This document shows positions 10,182 to 19,863 of a stretch of DNA of 64,000 bases, in pieces; within the stretch, counting starts at the first letter, position 1, and the number at the start of each line of letters is the position of its first letter. Source of the stretch: Pseudomonas xantholysinigenes (GTDB taxonomy: Bacteria > Pseudomonadota > Gammaproteobacteria > Pseudomonadales > Pseudomonadaceae); NCBI RefSeq assembly GCF_014268885.2, contig NZ_CP077095.1:5455001-5519000 (forward strand), in the 5' to 3' direction. A program made the translations under genes and the position numbers. Below the pieces are notes generated by a model. It was not told where the DNA came from, searched no databases, and was given only the letters and a program-made list of their open reading frames with translations.

Positions 10182-12191
10182 ATGTCCCGACTCAATCCCC
10201 GGCAACAGGAAGCCCGAGACTACGTCGGCGGCCCTCTTTTGGTGCTCGCCGGTGCAGGCTCCGGCAAGACCAGCGTGATCACGCGCAAGATTGCCCACCT
10301 TATCCAGAACTGCGGCATCCGCGCCCAGTACATCGTCGCCATGACCTTCACCAACAAGGCCGCGCGCGAGATGAAGGAGCGGGTCGGCACCCTGCTGCGC
10401 CCGGGGGAAGGCCGGGGCCTGACCGTGTGTACCTTCCACAACCTGGGCCTGAACATCATCCGCAAGGAGCACGAGCGCCTGGGCTACAAGCCGGGGTTCT
10501 CGATCTTCGACGAGTCCGACATCAAGGCGTTGCTGTCGGACATCATGCAGAAGGAATACTCCGGCGACGACGGCATCGACGAGATCAAGAACATGATCGG
10601 TGCCTGGAAGAACGACCTGATCCTGCCGCCCGAAGCCCTGGAAAAAGCCCGCAACCCGCGCGAGCAGACCGCCGCCATCGTCTACACCCACTACCAGCGC
10701 ACGCTCAAGGCGTTCAACGCGGTGGACTTCGACGACCTGATCCTGCAACCGGTCAAGCTGTTCCAGGAGCACCCCGATGTGCTCGAGCGCTGGCAGAACC
10801 GCGTGCGCTACCTGCTGGTGGACGAATACCAGGACACCAACGCCAGCCAGTACCTGCTGGTGAAGATGCTGATCGGCATGCGCAACCAGTTCACCGTGGT
10901 TGGCGACGACGACCAGTCGATCTATGCCTGGCGTGGCGCGCGCCCGGAAAACCTGATGCTGCTCAAGGAGGACTACCCCTCCCTGAAAGTGGTGATGCTC
11001 GAGCAGAACTACCGCTCCACCAGCCGCATCCTGCGCTGCGCCAACGTGCTGATCGCCAACAACCCCCACGAGTTCGAGAAGCAACTGTGGAGCGAGATGG
11101 GCGTGGGCGACGAGATCCGCGTGATCCGTTGCAAGAACGAGGAAGCCGAGGCCGAACGCGTGGCCATGGAGATCCTCACCCTGCACCTGCGCACCAACCG
11201 GCCGTACAGCGACTTCGCCATCCTCTACCGGGGCAACTACCAGGCCAAGCTGATCGAACTGAAGCTGCAGCACCACCAGGTGCCGTATCGCCTGTCGGGC
11301 GGCAACAGCTTCTTCGGCCGCCAGGAGGTCAAAGACCTGATGGCCTACCTGCGCCTGCTGGTGAACCCGGACGACGACAACGCCTACCTGCGGGTGATCA
11401 ACGTGCCGCGCCGCGAGATTGGCTCGACCACCCTGGAAAAGCTCGGCAACTATTCCACCGAGCGCGGCATCTCGATGTACGCCGCCAGCGAGGAGCTGGG
11501 CCTGGGCGAGCACCTGGACGCGCGCTACACCGAGCGCCTGCAGCGCTTCAAGCACTGGCTCGACGGGGTACGCCACAAGGTCGCCCTGGAAGACCCGATC
11601 GCCACGCTGCATGAGATGATCCGCGACATCGACTACGAGAACTGGATCCGCCAGCAGACCGCCAGCGACAAGGCCGCGGAGTTCCGTATCAGCAACGTCT
11701 GGTTCCTGGTCGAAGCGTTGAAGAACACCCTCGAGAAGGACGAAGAGGGTGACATGACCATCGAGGACGCCATCGGCAAGCTGGTGCTGCGCGACATGCT
11801 CGAGCGCCAGCAGGAAGAAGAAGAGAACGCCGAGGGCGTGCAGATGATGACCCTGCACGCCTCCAAAGGCCTGGAGTTCCCCTACGTGTTCATCATGGGC
11901 ATGGAGGAGGAAATCCTCCCGCACCGCTCGAGCATCGAGGCCGACACCATCGAGGAAGAACGTCGCCTGGCCTACGTGGGCATCACCCGCGCACGCCAGA
12001 CCCTGGCCTTCACCTTCGCCGCCAAGCGCAAGCAGTACGGCGAAATCATCGACTGCACCCCGAGCCGGTTCCTCGACGAACTGCCGCCGGACGACCTGGC
12101 CTGGGAAGGCCTGGACGATGCGCCCGTGGAAGTGAAAGCCGCGCGCGGCAACAACGCCCTGGCCGATATCCGGGCAATGCTCAAACGCTGA
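10182..12191 (+). CDS. rep: ATP-dependent DNA helicase Rep
   Basis: A 669-residue superfamily 1A 3'-to-5' helicase that helps replication forks pass protein roadblocks. Walker A is 'VLAGAGSGKTSVI' near residue 25, motif II is 'YLLVDEYQDTNASQ' near 215, motif III is 'VVGDDDQSIYAWRGA', and motif V/VI is 'VQMMTLHASKGLEFPYVF' with 'RRLAYVGITRARQTL'. Length and the YQDTN variant fit Rep rather than UvrD (about 720). A TAGAAT at 10141-10146 may be its -10 box. The xpt gene follows 63 bases later. Confidence 0.95.
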   Translation: MSRLNPRQQEARDYVGGPLLVLAGAGSGKTSVITRKIAHLIQNCGIRAQYIVAMTFTNKAAREMKERVGTLLRPGEGRGLTVCTFHNLGLNIIRKEHERLGYKPGFSIFDESDIKALLSDIMQKEYSGDDGIDEIKNMIGAWKNDLILPPEALEKARNPREQTAAIVYTHYQRTLKAFNAVDFDDLILQPVKLFQEHPDVLERWQNRVRYLLVDEYQDTNASQYLLVKMLIGMRNQFTVVGDDDQSIYAWRGARPENLMLLKEDYPSLKVVMLEQNYRSTSRILRCANVLIANNPHEFEKQLWSEMGVGDEIRVIRCKNEEAEAERVAMEILTLHLRTNRPYSDFAILYRGNYQAKLIELKLQHHQVPYRLSGGNSFFGRQEVKDLMAYLRLLVNPDDDNAYLRVINVPRREIGSTTLEKLGNYSTERGISMYAASEELGLGEHLDARYTERLQRFKHWLDGVRHKVALEDPIATLHEMIRDIDYENWIRQQTASDKAAEFRISNVWFLVEALKNTLEKDEEGDMTIEDAIGKLVLRDMLERQQEEEENAEGVQMMTLHASKGLEFPYVFIMGMEEEILPHRSSIEADTIEEERRLAYVGITRARQTLAFTFAAKRKQYGEIIDCTPSRFLDELPPDDLAWEGLDDAPVEVKAARGNNALADIRAMLKR

Positions 12192-12209
12192 TCAACCATT
12201 ACTCTTTAA

Positions 12210-12827
<618 letters not shown>

Positions 12828-12842
12828 AGCCTTGCGCATACC

Positions 12843-12961
12843 CTGTAGGAGCGGCCTTGTGTCGCGAAAGGGCCGCAATGCGGCCCCGGCGATCTGTGCA
12901 TGAACGCTGAAATCCTGGGGCCGCTACGCGCCCCTTTCGCGACACAAGGCCGCTCCTACAG
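12843..12961. repeat. REP pair (family A) between xpt and the 619-residue CoA-transferase gene
   Basis: Copies at 12843-12872 and 12932-12961 are inverted relative to each other and carry the TGTGTCGCGAAAG variant of the family A core. They sit between convergent genes, within a 154-base spacer that holds nothing else. Confidence 0.9.
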
Positions 12962-12981
12962 GGGGCCGGGAATGCCCGGCA

Positions 12982-14841
12982 TCATCGCGTCGCCTGAAGC
13001 GCCGCCAGCAGCAACCGCTGATACAACTCCTCCTTCAAACCCTGCGGGTCATCCAGCCGCATCCGCGCCAACTGTGCCGCATACCCCTCGGGCCCCGGCG
13101 CATCCAGTGCCGCCTTGCCCAGCTCCAAGACCTCGCTCAGCTTGAACTTGCTCTTGAGCCAGTTCAGCGCCCGCAACAAATCCCGCTCTTCTGCCGTGAA
13201 ATCAGCCCCCAGTGGATACTCCGGGAACAACCGTGCATGCCGAGCCCGAACAGTCTCGAGCCGCTCAGGCGTGTTATCCATGAACCGCGCATCCAGCTCG
13301 AAGTCCTTGGCCAACTTGCCCGCGCCCTTGGCCTGCTCCATCAGCTCGCGCTGAAAACGTGAATCACTGATCGCCAGCAACCGCGCAATCACCTCGCTGT
13401 CGGTCTGCCCGCGCAAGTCGGCGATGCCGTACTCGGTGATCACGATGTCCCGCAGGTGTCGGGGGATGGTGCAGTGGCCGTAGGTCCAGTAAAGATTCGA
13501 GGTCACTTCGCCACCGGTCTCGCGCCAGCTGCGCAGCAACAGGATCGAGCGACCACCCTCCAGCGCATGCCCCTGGGCGACGAAATTGTATTGCCCGCCC
13601 ACACCGCTGAGCACCCGACCATCCTCGAGCTGGTCGGCAACCCCAGCACCTAGCAAGGTCATGCCGAACACCGTGTTGACGAAGCGCGCATCCCGACGCT
13701 GACGACGCTTGCGCTCCTCCTGGCCGTAAAGCTCGTTGATGAAGCTGATGGCGCTCATGGCGAACCGTGCGCGTTGTTCCAACGGCATCTCTCGCAGACG
13801 CTGGTAGAACGCCCGTGGCCCGAGAAAGAACCCACCATGGATCAGCACGCCCTGCTCGTCGGCAGGGCGACGTATCACCCCGGCCTCGGCCAGCACCAGC
13901 AGGCCGTTGACGAACATCTCGCTGCAGCCGTACAGCCCCTGGGCGAAGGTATCCAGCCCCCCTTCCCGCTCGATCAGCGCCCGCCATGGGTCGATATCCA
14001 GTTCATCGAGCAGCGCACGATAGCCTTCGTTGTCGCCCTGGCGCGCCAGCAGCGCCGCCGTTATCGCATCACCCATGGCACCGATGCCGATCTGCAAAGT
14101 GCCACCGTCGCGTACCAGGGCGCTGGCATGCAGGCCGATGCAATGGTCCTGGGTGCTCACCGGCATGTTCGGCGTGGAGAACAGCCGACGGCGTTCGGGC
14201 TGGTCGATCAGCAGATCGAACTGCTCCAGACTTAGCTCAGCGTCCCCGGGCATGTAGGGCAATTGTTCGTGGACCTGGCCGAGCACCAGGATGGTTTCAC
14301 CCGCGGCACGGCGTCGAGCGATCATCGGCAGCAGGTCGAGGGTGATGTCGGGGTTGCAGGCCAGGCTCAAGTGGTCGGGCCGCTCGGAAGTGGCCGCCAC
14401 CAATTGCGCGATCAGGTTCAGGCCCTTGGCATTGATGTCGCGGGCCGCGTGGCTGTAGTTGCTGCTGACATAGTCCTGCTGCGCCGCGTCGCTGTGTAGC
14501 AGGCTGCCGGGTTGCATGAAGAACTGCTCGACGCGGATGTTGGGCGGGAGCCGGTCGGCACGCAGGTCGGCCAGGTAGGTGAGTTCTTCGTAGTCGGCGA
14601 ACACACGCTCGATGAAGGGTTCGATAAAGCGCCGTTGCAAGCCATCGCCCAGAGATGGACGGCCCAACGACAGGGCAGTGTAGATGGTCAACCGACGCTC
14701 AGGCAGCTCACTCACCCGGGCATACAAGGCATTGACGAAGGCATTGGGCTTGCCCAAGCCCAGGGGAAGGCCCATATGGATATGGGCAGGGAGCCGTGAC
14801 AGGGTCTGCTCGACAGCCTGATCAATGGAGCAGAGGTACAT
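12982..14841 (-). CDS. Large acetyl-CoA hydrolase/transferase family protein (619 aa)
   Basis: A 619-residue member of the acetyl-CoA hydrolase/transferase family, about 120 residues longer than the homologue at 6638. Family marks include 'GTLQIGIGAMGDAITAALL' near residue 248 and 'QGLYGCSEMFVNGLL', in which Glu308 occupies the place of the catalytic glutamate. Later, 'GVGGQYNFVAQGHALEGG' and 'TEYGIADLRGQTDSEV' match the C-terminal CoA-binding half. The substrate is unknown. It lies alone between a REP pair and the Rhs-core gene, 26 bases from the latter's stop, in the same direction. Confidence 0.8.
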   Translation of the reverse strand: MYLCSIDQAVEQTLSRLPAHIHMGLPLGLGKPNAFVNALYARVSELPERRLTIYTALSLGRPSLGDGLQRRFIEPFIERVFADYEELTYLADLRADRLPPNIRVEQFFMQPGSLLHSDAAQQDYVSSNYSHAARDINAKGLNLIAQLVAATSERPDHLSLACNPDITLDLLPMIARRRAAGETILVLGQVHEQLPYMPGDAELSLEQFDLLIDQPERRRLFSTPNMPVSTQDHCIGLHASALVRDGGTLQIGIGAMGDAITAALLARQGDNEGYRALLDELDIDPWRALIEREGGLDTFAQGLYGCSEMFVNGLLVLAEAGVIRRPADEQGVLIHGGFFLGPRAFYQRLREMPLEQRARFAMSAISFINELYGQEERKRRQRRDARFVNTVFGMTLLGAGVADQLEDGRVLSGVGGQYNFVAQGHALEGGRSILLLRSWRETGGEVTSNLYWTYGHCTIPRHLRDIVITEYGIADLRGQTDSEVIARLLAISDSRFQRELMEQAKGAGKLAKDFELDARFMDNTPERLETVRARHARLFPEYPLGADFTAEERDLLRALNWLKSKFKLSEVLELGKAALDAPGPEGYAAQLARMRLDDPQGLKEELYQRLLLAALQATR

Positions 14842-14867
14842 CTCGGCCTCCTGAGTCGTCCATGGGT

Positions 14868-15779
14868 TCAGGGGTTGGACAGTGGTCCATTCGGGTTGGT
14901 TGCAGGCTCCGACCTCATTCCGGTCGAGTGATCAATTATATACCACGCCTGCCAGGGACCGGTGTAAGTACTCAAGGGATGGCTCAGATCCCTTGAAAAC
15001 TTGAGACCTGAATATTTTGCAAACTCTACATACTTAGCGTTGAAATGCATGGGCCCCACGATTTCTTTCCGCACGACAAGAAACTCTAATGCAGGCTCAA
15101 GGAACACCAGCACACCTGAAGAGTACTGTTTATAATGCACTTCAGGCACAAGAATTTCAGGCTGCCGCATAAACACTCCGTAGACATACCCTCCGTCACT
15201 GGAATTTCTAGCGTAGTGCAAGGCCTTTTCAAAGTCTGGCGTAGTATAGAAACCAGGCCCATTAGCTTGCCTTTCCGAAAACGCCAACGACACCCGATTT
15301 TTCAATGAGTGCTCATTTGCCTTATCGCTTCCATGTAGAGAAATCAACTTCAGCGGCAACGAATTCTGACCTGCACGAGAAGCATCCATTACATCCGGTG
15401 CCTGCCGAAAAAATCTTTCGAAAGCGCTAAAAAAGTTACGCTCCTTGGTGTGACCACTTGGGTCGCGATGGTTTACAGGATCCCCCAGGCAGTATGCATA
15501 CGCATTCAAGCCACCCCGTGAAAATTGGCTCAGGGAGTCTGGGCTACTGAAGCGCATCAGCGTTGGATTAAATGCTCGATAGCCATTACCCAAAAGATAA
15601 TGACCGGTTATCGGCTCTAGTCGCTCGCCATTAAAACCAAGGACAATTGTCAGCTCAGGGCGATAGCCGTAAGGTGGGAAGGCGAAGTTCTGGGGTAAAC
15701 AGCAGGGGCTGATTCTAGTGAGCGCCGAACGCTGCTGAGCCACGGCTAATAATGTACTAACTCTTTTGTCGACCATCAT
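14868..15779 (-). CDS. Orphan Rhs-core protein with probable ADP-ribosyltransferase-like C-terminal domain
   Basis: A 303-residue protein. Residues about 36-108 are the Rhs-associated core ('LGFNGERLEPITGHYLLGNG', 'RFSSPDSLSQFSRGGLNAYA', ending 'DPVNHRDPSGH'), the usual junction before a variable toxin tip. The tail has 'LISLHGSDKA' (His149), 'GPGFYTTPDFEKALHYA' (Tyr178) and 'ALEFLVVRKEIVGP' (Glu232), a layout like the His-Tyr-Glu ADP-ribosyltransferases and DUF3990-type proteins. No signal peptide and no long Rhs repeat are present. ATG 15779 is chosen because GAGG/AGAGGG lies just upstream. Base composition is far lower in G+C than its neighbours. Function as a toxin is inference. Confidence 0.7.
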   Translation of the reverse strand: MMVDKRVSTLLAVAQQRSALTRISPCCLPQNFAFPPYGYRPELTIVLGFNGERLEPITGHYLLGNGYRAFNPTLMRFSSPDSLSQFSRGGLNAYAYCLGDPVNHRDPSGHTKERNFFSAFERFFRQAPDVMDASRAGQNSLPLKLISLHGSDKANEHSLKNRVSLAFSERQANGPGFYTTPDFEKALHYARNSSDGGYVYGVFMRQPEILVPEVHYKQYSSGVLVFLEPALEFLVVRKEIVGPMHFNAKYVEFAKYSGLKFSRDLSHPLSTYTGPWQAWYIIDHSTGMRSEPATNPNGPLSNP

Positions 15780-15880
15780 GACGCACCCTCTGCCTCGGTG
15801 GGGTGCATTATTATCAGCACCACGCCTGAAACAGAGAACTGGCAAAAATACCAGGCATCGGCCTATCGGACTACATGTGC

Positions 15881-15910
15881 AAAAAACAAAGCCCACCAAA
15901 ATAGGCGGGC
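15881..15910 (-). terminator. Terminator of the cytochrome c5 gene
   Basis: Read on the minus strand, GCCCGCC pairs with GGTGGGC (one G-T wobble) across a six-base loop, followed by TTTGTTTTTT. It begins about 21 bases beyond the cytochrome gene stop. Confidence 0.8.
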
Positions 15911-15931
15911 CTCGTGTATTTCATTTATGGC

Positions 15932-16354
15932 TCACAGCCCGGACATCTTCTTGATCGCACCCTTCAGGTCGTCATCCGAGCAATCGGCGCAGGTGCCCTT
16001 CGGCGGCATGGCGTTGATACCGGTGATGGCCTTGGCCAGGATGCCATCGAGGCCGCCCTGATGATCGGCGCGTTCTTTCCACGCCGCGGTGTCACCGATC
16101 TTCGGTGCGTTCAGCAGGCCAGTGCCATGGCAAGCGTTGCAATGCTTGGCGATGATTTCGTCCGGTGTCTTGGCGCCGCCGCCGCCAGCAGTGGCGGCCA
16201 CTTCCATGCCCTTGCATTCCTGGCCCTGGACGCACACCTGGCCGACCGGCTCGAGCCGCTTGGCGATGTCGTCGTTGGTTGCAGCGGTTGCGCTCATTGC
16301 CCAAAGGGCGAATACAGCTGCTGGTACGGCCAGCATCTTCTTGATTTGGTTCAC
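15932..16354 (-). CDS. cycB: Cytochrome c5 (periplasmic c-type cytochrome)
   Basis: A 140-residue precursor of a small electron-carrier cytochrome. Residues 1-25 form a signal peptide (positively charged start, hydrophobic 'MLAVPAAVFALWAMSATAA'). The haem site is 'HCNACHGTG'. 'INAMPPKGTC' supplies the distal methionine, and the 'CADCSDDDLK' pair is typical of cytochrome c5. The start is GTG 16354 with GAGGG upstream; longer in-frame starts would spoil the signal peptide. It stands alone with its own terminator. Its exact redox partners are unknown. Confidence 0.85.
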   Translation of the reverse strand: MNQIKKMLAVPAAVFALWAMSATAATNDDIAKRLEPVGQVCVQGQECKGMEVAATAGGGGAKTPDEIIAKHCNACHGTGLLNAPKIGDTAAWKERADHQGGLDGILAKAITGINAMPPKGTCADCSDDDLKGAIKKMSGL

Positions 16355-16490
16355 GCGAACACCCTCATGGTGGCTAATCACGCCCGCGGCCACGGAATTG
16401 CGAGCGTTGAAAAGTATAGCGGGAACCCGGAAGGCGTGAAACGACCACACTCTGGGAAAGGGTATTGGCGAATCAATGCACTGCGCTGGA

Positions 16491-17039
16491 TCAAAAGTTC
16501 GACGGGGTGGCGGCGCTGATCAGCCGGGCCGGTTCCTCGAACGGATTGCGGAAGCGGTGCGGACGGGTGCTTTCGAAGTAGTAACTGTCGCCGGCCTCGA
16601 GGATGAAGATCTCGGTGCCGACCACCAGCTCCAGGCGGCCTTCGAGGAGGATGCCGGTCTCTTCGCCGTCGTGGGTGAGCATTTCGGCGCCGGTATCGGC
16701 ACCCGGCGGGTAGACTTCGGTCAGGAACGCAATGGCGCGATTGGGGTGCGACTTGCCGACCAACTTCATGGTCACCGCGCCATCGGAGATGTCGATCAGC
16801 TCATGGGCCTTGTAGACGATCTGGGTCGGGCTTTCCGGCGCCAGCTCGACCGAGAAGAACTCGACCATCGACATGGGGATACCGCTGAGCACCTTGCGCA
16901 GGGAGCTGATGGAGGGGCTCACGCTGTTCTTCTCGATCATCGAGATGGTGCTGTTGGTCACCCCCGCGCGCTTGGCGAGTTCGCGCTGGGACAGGCCCTT
17001 GAGCTTGCGGATGGCTTGCAGTCGTTCACCGACGTCCAA
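16491..17039 (-). CDS. pauR: XRE-cupin repressor PauR/PuuR type
   Basis: A 182-residue regulator. Residues 1-60 are an XRE helix-turn-helix ('LSQRELAKRAGVTNSTISMIE'; quoted segment shortened elsewhere). Residues 105-175 are a cupin sensor domain ('EMLTHDGEETGILLEGRLEL'). Length and layout match PuuR of E. coli and PauR of P. aeruginosa, which repress polyamine catabolism, and the position between cytochrome c5 and dadX is the same as that of pauR in P. aeruginosa. In this window its probable targets are the oxidase at 20863, kauB, and the puuD/puuA-like genes near 46 kb. Confidence 0.8.
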   Translation of the reverse strand: MDVGERLQAIRKLKGLSQRELAKRAGVTNSTISMIEKNSVSPSISSLRKVLSGIPMSMVEFFSVELAPESPTQIVYKAHELIDISDGAVTMKLVGKSHPNRAIAFLTEVYPPGADTGAEMLTHDGEETGILLEGRLELVVGTEIFILEAGDSYYFESTRPHRFRNPFEEPARLISAATPSNF

Positions 17040-17147
17040 AGCGGGAGCCTCCTGAAACGGTCGAGGTGGGGGAAGTGTGAACGATATGATGGCAATGCCG
17101 TTCAGTATTTACAACACACAGCCCCGCAGCCTGTCCGCTTCAGCGCC

Positions 17148-18221
17148 TTATTCGCCGATATAGTCCAGTGGCACGCGCTTGAGATTGCAGAAGATCTGGT
17201 ACGGAATGGTCCCGGCCTGCATCGCCACATCGCTGGCCAGCACCTGCTTGCCCCACAACTCGACCGGGCTGCCGACGGTGGCCTCGGGCACCTCGGTGAG
17301 GTCGACGCAGAGCATGTCCATCGATACCCGGCCGATCAATTGAGTGCGCTTGCCGGCCACCACCACCGGGGTGCCGGTCGGCGCCTGGCGCGGGTAGCCA
17401 TCGGCGTAACCCATGGCAACCACGCCGACCCGGGTCGGCCGCGGGCTGACGAACTTGGCGCCGTAGCCCACCGGTTCGCCAGCGGGCAGCTCGCGCACGC
17501 TGATGATCCGCGATTGCAGGGTCATCACCGGCTGCAGGCGGGCAGCCTCGGCCTGCGGCACTTCGAAGGGCGTGGCGCCGTAGAGCAGGATGCCCGGGCG
17601 GACCCAGTCGCTCTTGATGTTCGGCCAGCCAAGTACCGCCGGCGAGTTGCGCAGGCTGCACTCGGCGGCCAGGCCCTGGCGGGCGGCCTCGAACACCGCG
17701 ACCTGCTGTTCGGTGGCAGCCGCGTCCAGCTCGTCGGCTCGGGCGAAGTGGCTCATCAGCACGATGCGTGACACCTTGCCGCTGGCCAACAGGCGCTGGT
17801 AGGCGTCGTGGTAGTCCTTGGGGTGCACGCCGACCCGGTGCATGCCGGTGTCCATCTTCAGCCAGATGGTCAGCGGCTTGTGCACCTGGTTTTTCTCGAT
17901 CGCTTCGAGCTGCCATGGCGAATGCACCACGCACCACAGGTCATGCTCGGCAATCAGCGCCAGCTCGCCAGCCTCGAAGAACCCTTCGAGCAGCAATACG
18001 GGGGCCTTGATGCCCGCCGCGCGCAGTTCCAGCGCTTCCTCGATGCAGGCCACGGCAAAGCCGTCGGCCTCGGTTTCCAGGGCCAGGGCGCAGCGCACCG
18101 CGCCATGGCCGTAGGCATCGGCCTTGACCACGGCCAAGGCCTTGGCGCCGGTCAGCTCACGAGCGAGGCGGTAGTTGTGACGAAGGGCTTGGAGGTCGAT
18201 CAGGGCACGGGCGGGACGCAT
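17148..18221 (-). CDS. dadX: Catabolic alanine racemase DadX
   Basis: A 357-residue PLP enzyme interconverting L- and D-alanine so that DadA can oxidise the D form. The PLP lysine is Lys33 in '[11 protein letters not shown]'. The C-terminal barrel shows '[12 protein letters not shown]' and '[16 protein letters not shown]' (catalytic tyrosine region). ATG 18221 ([10 protein letters not shown]) gives the family length; extension to 18344 would add 41 residues encoded by hairpin sequence. It is downstream of dadA on the same strand, but 185 bases away, with a large hairpin and a REP pair between. Confidence 0.93.
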   Translation of the reverse strand: MRPARALIDLQALRHNYRLARELTGAKALAVVKADAYGHGAVRCALALETEADGFAVACIEEALELRAAGIKAPVLLLEGFFEAGELALIAEHDLWCVVHSPWQLEAIEKNQVHKPLTIWLKMDTGMHRVGVHPKDYHDAYQRLLASGKVSRIVLMSHFARADELDAAATEQQVAVFEAARQGLAAECSLRNSPAVLGWPNIKSDWVRPGILLYGATPFEVPQAEAARLQPVMTLQSRIISVRELPAGEPVGYGAKFVSPRPTRVGVVAMGYADGYPRQAPTGTPVVVAGKRTQLIGRVSMDMLCVDLTEVPEATVGSPVELWGKQVLASDVAMQAGTIPYQIFCNLKRVPLDYIGE

Positions 18222-18258
18222 GGCGGCAGCCTTCTGGCAATTCTGGTTATGTAGAAAT

Positions 18259-18300
18259 CCCCGGCGCGGCGGATGGGGGTAGGTACCCACCGCGCCGGGG
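18259..18300. repeat. G+C-rich inverted repeat between dadA and dadX
   Basis: CCCCGGCGCGG (18259-18269) and CCGCGCCGGGG (18290-18300) form a perfect 11-base stem with a 20-base loop. No T-run follows on either strand. It may modulate read-through from dadA into dadX or protect the dadA message end. Confidence 0.6.
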
Positions 18301-18320
18301 TGAGGGAACAGTGTCGACTT

Positions 18321-18386
18321 TTTCGCGGGTAAACCCGCTCCCACAGGAATTGTGCTGCCCGTGTGGGAGCGGGTTTACCCGCGAAA
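18321..18386. repeat. REP pair (family B) between dadA and dadX
   Basis: Copies at 18321-18345 and 18362-18386 are 25-base perfect inverted repeats with core TGTGGGAGCGGGTTTACCCG. They lie inside the dadA-dadX gap. Confidence 0.9.
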
Positions 18387-18406
18387 GGGCCGGCGCAGAC
18401 GCCCGC

Positions 18407-19708
18407 TTACTGGTGCGCGGGGGCCGGCTGGCCGTGCTTGGCGATCTCGCGGCTGTTGCCATAACGCGAGATATCCAGGCCTTCAGCGCTGATCTGCGGC
18501 TTCTTGCGCGCGATCAGGTCGGCCAGCAGGCGACCGGAACCGCAGGCCATGGTCCAACCCAGGGTGCCGTGACCGGTGTTGAGGAACAGGTTACGGAACG
18601 CGGTGGCACCGACAATTGGGGTACCGTCCGGGGTGGCCGGGCGCAGGCCGGTCCAGAAGCTCGCCTGGCTCAGGTCGCCGCCGCGAGGATAAAGGTCGTT
18701 GACAATCATCTCCAGCGTTTCGCGTCGGCGCGGGTTCAGCGACAGGTCAAAACCGGCGATTTCAGCCATGCCGCCAACGCGGATGCGGTTATCGAAACGG
18801 GTGATGGCGACCTTGTAGGTCTCATCGAGGATGGTCGAGGTCGGGGCCATGTCGCCATTGGTGATCGGCACGGTCAGCGAATAACCCTTCAGCGGGTACA
18901 CCGGTGCCTTGATACCCAGCGGCTTGAGCATCTGTGGCGAATAGCTGCCCAGCGCCAGCACGTAGCGGTCGGCGGTTTCCAGCTTGCCGTCGATCCACAC
19001 GCCATTGATGCGATCACCGGCGAAGTCCAGGCGCTGGATGTCCTGGCCGAAGCGGAACTCGACGCCGAGCTTGATGGCCATGTCGGCGAGCTTGGTAGTG
19101 AACAGCTGGCAGTCGCCGGTCTGGTCATTGGGCAGGCGCAGGGCGCCGGCCAGGATGTCCTTGACGCCGGCCAGGGCCGGTTCGACGCGGGCGATGCCGT
19201 CGCGATCAAGCAACTCGTAAGGCACGCCGGACTGCTCGAGCACGGCGATGTCCTTGGCCGCGGCATCCATCTGGGCCTGGGTGCGGAACAGCTGGGTGGT
19301 GCCCAGGCTGCGGTTTTCGTAGGCAATGCCGGTTTCGGCGCGCAGTTCGTCGAGGCAGTCGCGGCTGTACTCGGACAGACGCACCATGCGCTCCTTGTTC
19401 ACCGCGTAGCGGCTGGCCGTGCAGTTGCGCAACATCTGCGCCATCCACAGGTACTGGTCGACGTCGCCGGTCAGCTTGATGGCCAGGGGCGCGTGGCGCT
19501 CGAGCAGCCACTTGATGGCCTTGAGCGGCACGCCTGGGGCGGCCCAGGGCGAGGCATAGCCGGGCGAGATCTGGCCGGCGTTGGCAAAGCTGGTTTCCAT
19601 GGCCACCGCCGGCTGGCGATCGACCACCGTCACCTCGAAACCTTGTCGGGCCAGATAGTAGGCACTGGCGGTTCCGATGACACCGCTACCAAGTACCAGC
19701 ACTCGCAT
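18407..19708 (-). CDS. dadA: D-amino acid dehydrogenase DadA
   Basis: A 433-residue FAD enzyme that deaminates D-alanine and other D-amino acids to 2-oxo acids, passing electrons to the respiratory chain. The FAD-binding motif is at the extreme N-terminus ('[20 protein letters not shown]'). '[16 protein letters not shown]' near residue 385 is the C-terminal FAD contact of the DadA family. The start at 19708 needs no extension. It is divergent from the Lrp gene across 155 bases, an arrangement in which the Lrp-type protein activates dadA in P. aeruginosa. Confidence 0.95.
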   Translation of the reverse strand: MRVLVLGSGVIGTASAYYLARQGFEVTVVDRQPAVAMETSFANAGQISPGYASPWAAPGVPLKAIKWLLERHAPLAIKLTGDVDQYLWMAQMLRNCTASRYAVNKERMVRLSEYSRDCLDELRAETGIAYENRSLGTTQLFRTQAQMDAAAKDIAVLEQSGVPYELLDRDGIARVEPALAGVKDILAGALRLPNDQTGDCQLFTTKLADMAIKLGVEFRFGQDIQRLDFAGDRINGVWIDGKLETADRYVLALGSYSPQMLKPLGIKAPVYPLKGYSLTVPITNGDMAPTSTILDETYKVAITRFDNRIRVGGMAEIAGFDLSLNPRRRETLEMIVNDLYPRGGDLSQASFWTGLRPATPDGTPIVGATAFRNLFLNTGHGTLGWTMACGSGRLLADLIARKKPQISAEGLDISRYGNSREIAKHGQPAPAHQ

Positions 19709-19863
19709 TGTTCATCCCTCGCACGCGGCTCGCCGCAGTCTTTTGTTGATATGGCATGGATGCGCGCATTGTATGAACTAGAGCCCAGTGCAATTCACTA
19801 TATAAACGCCTATATTTGGCGAGAATTCTCGGCAATATCGCCTTTCACGGAGGGGCATCCCCT

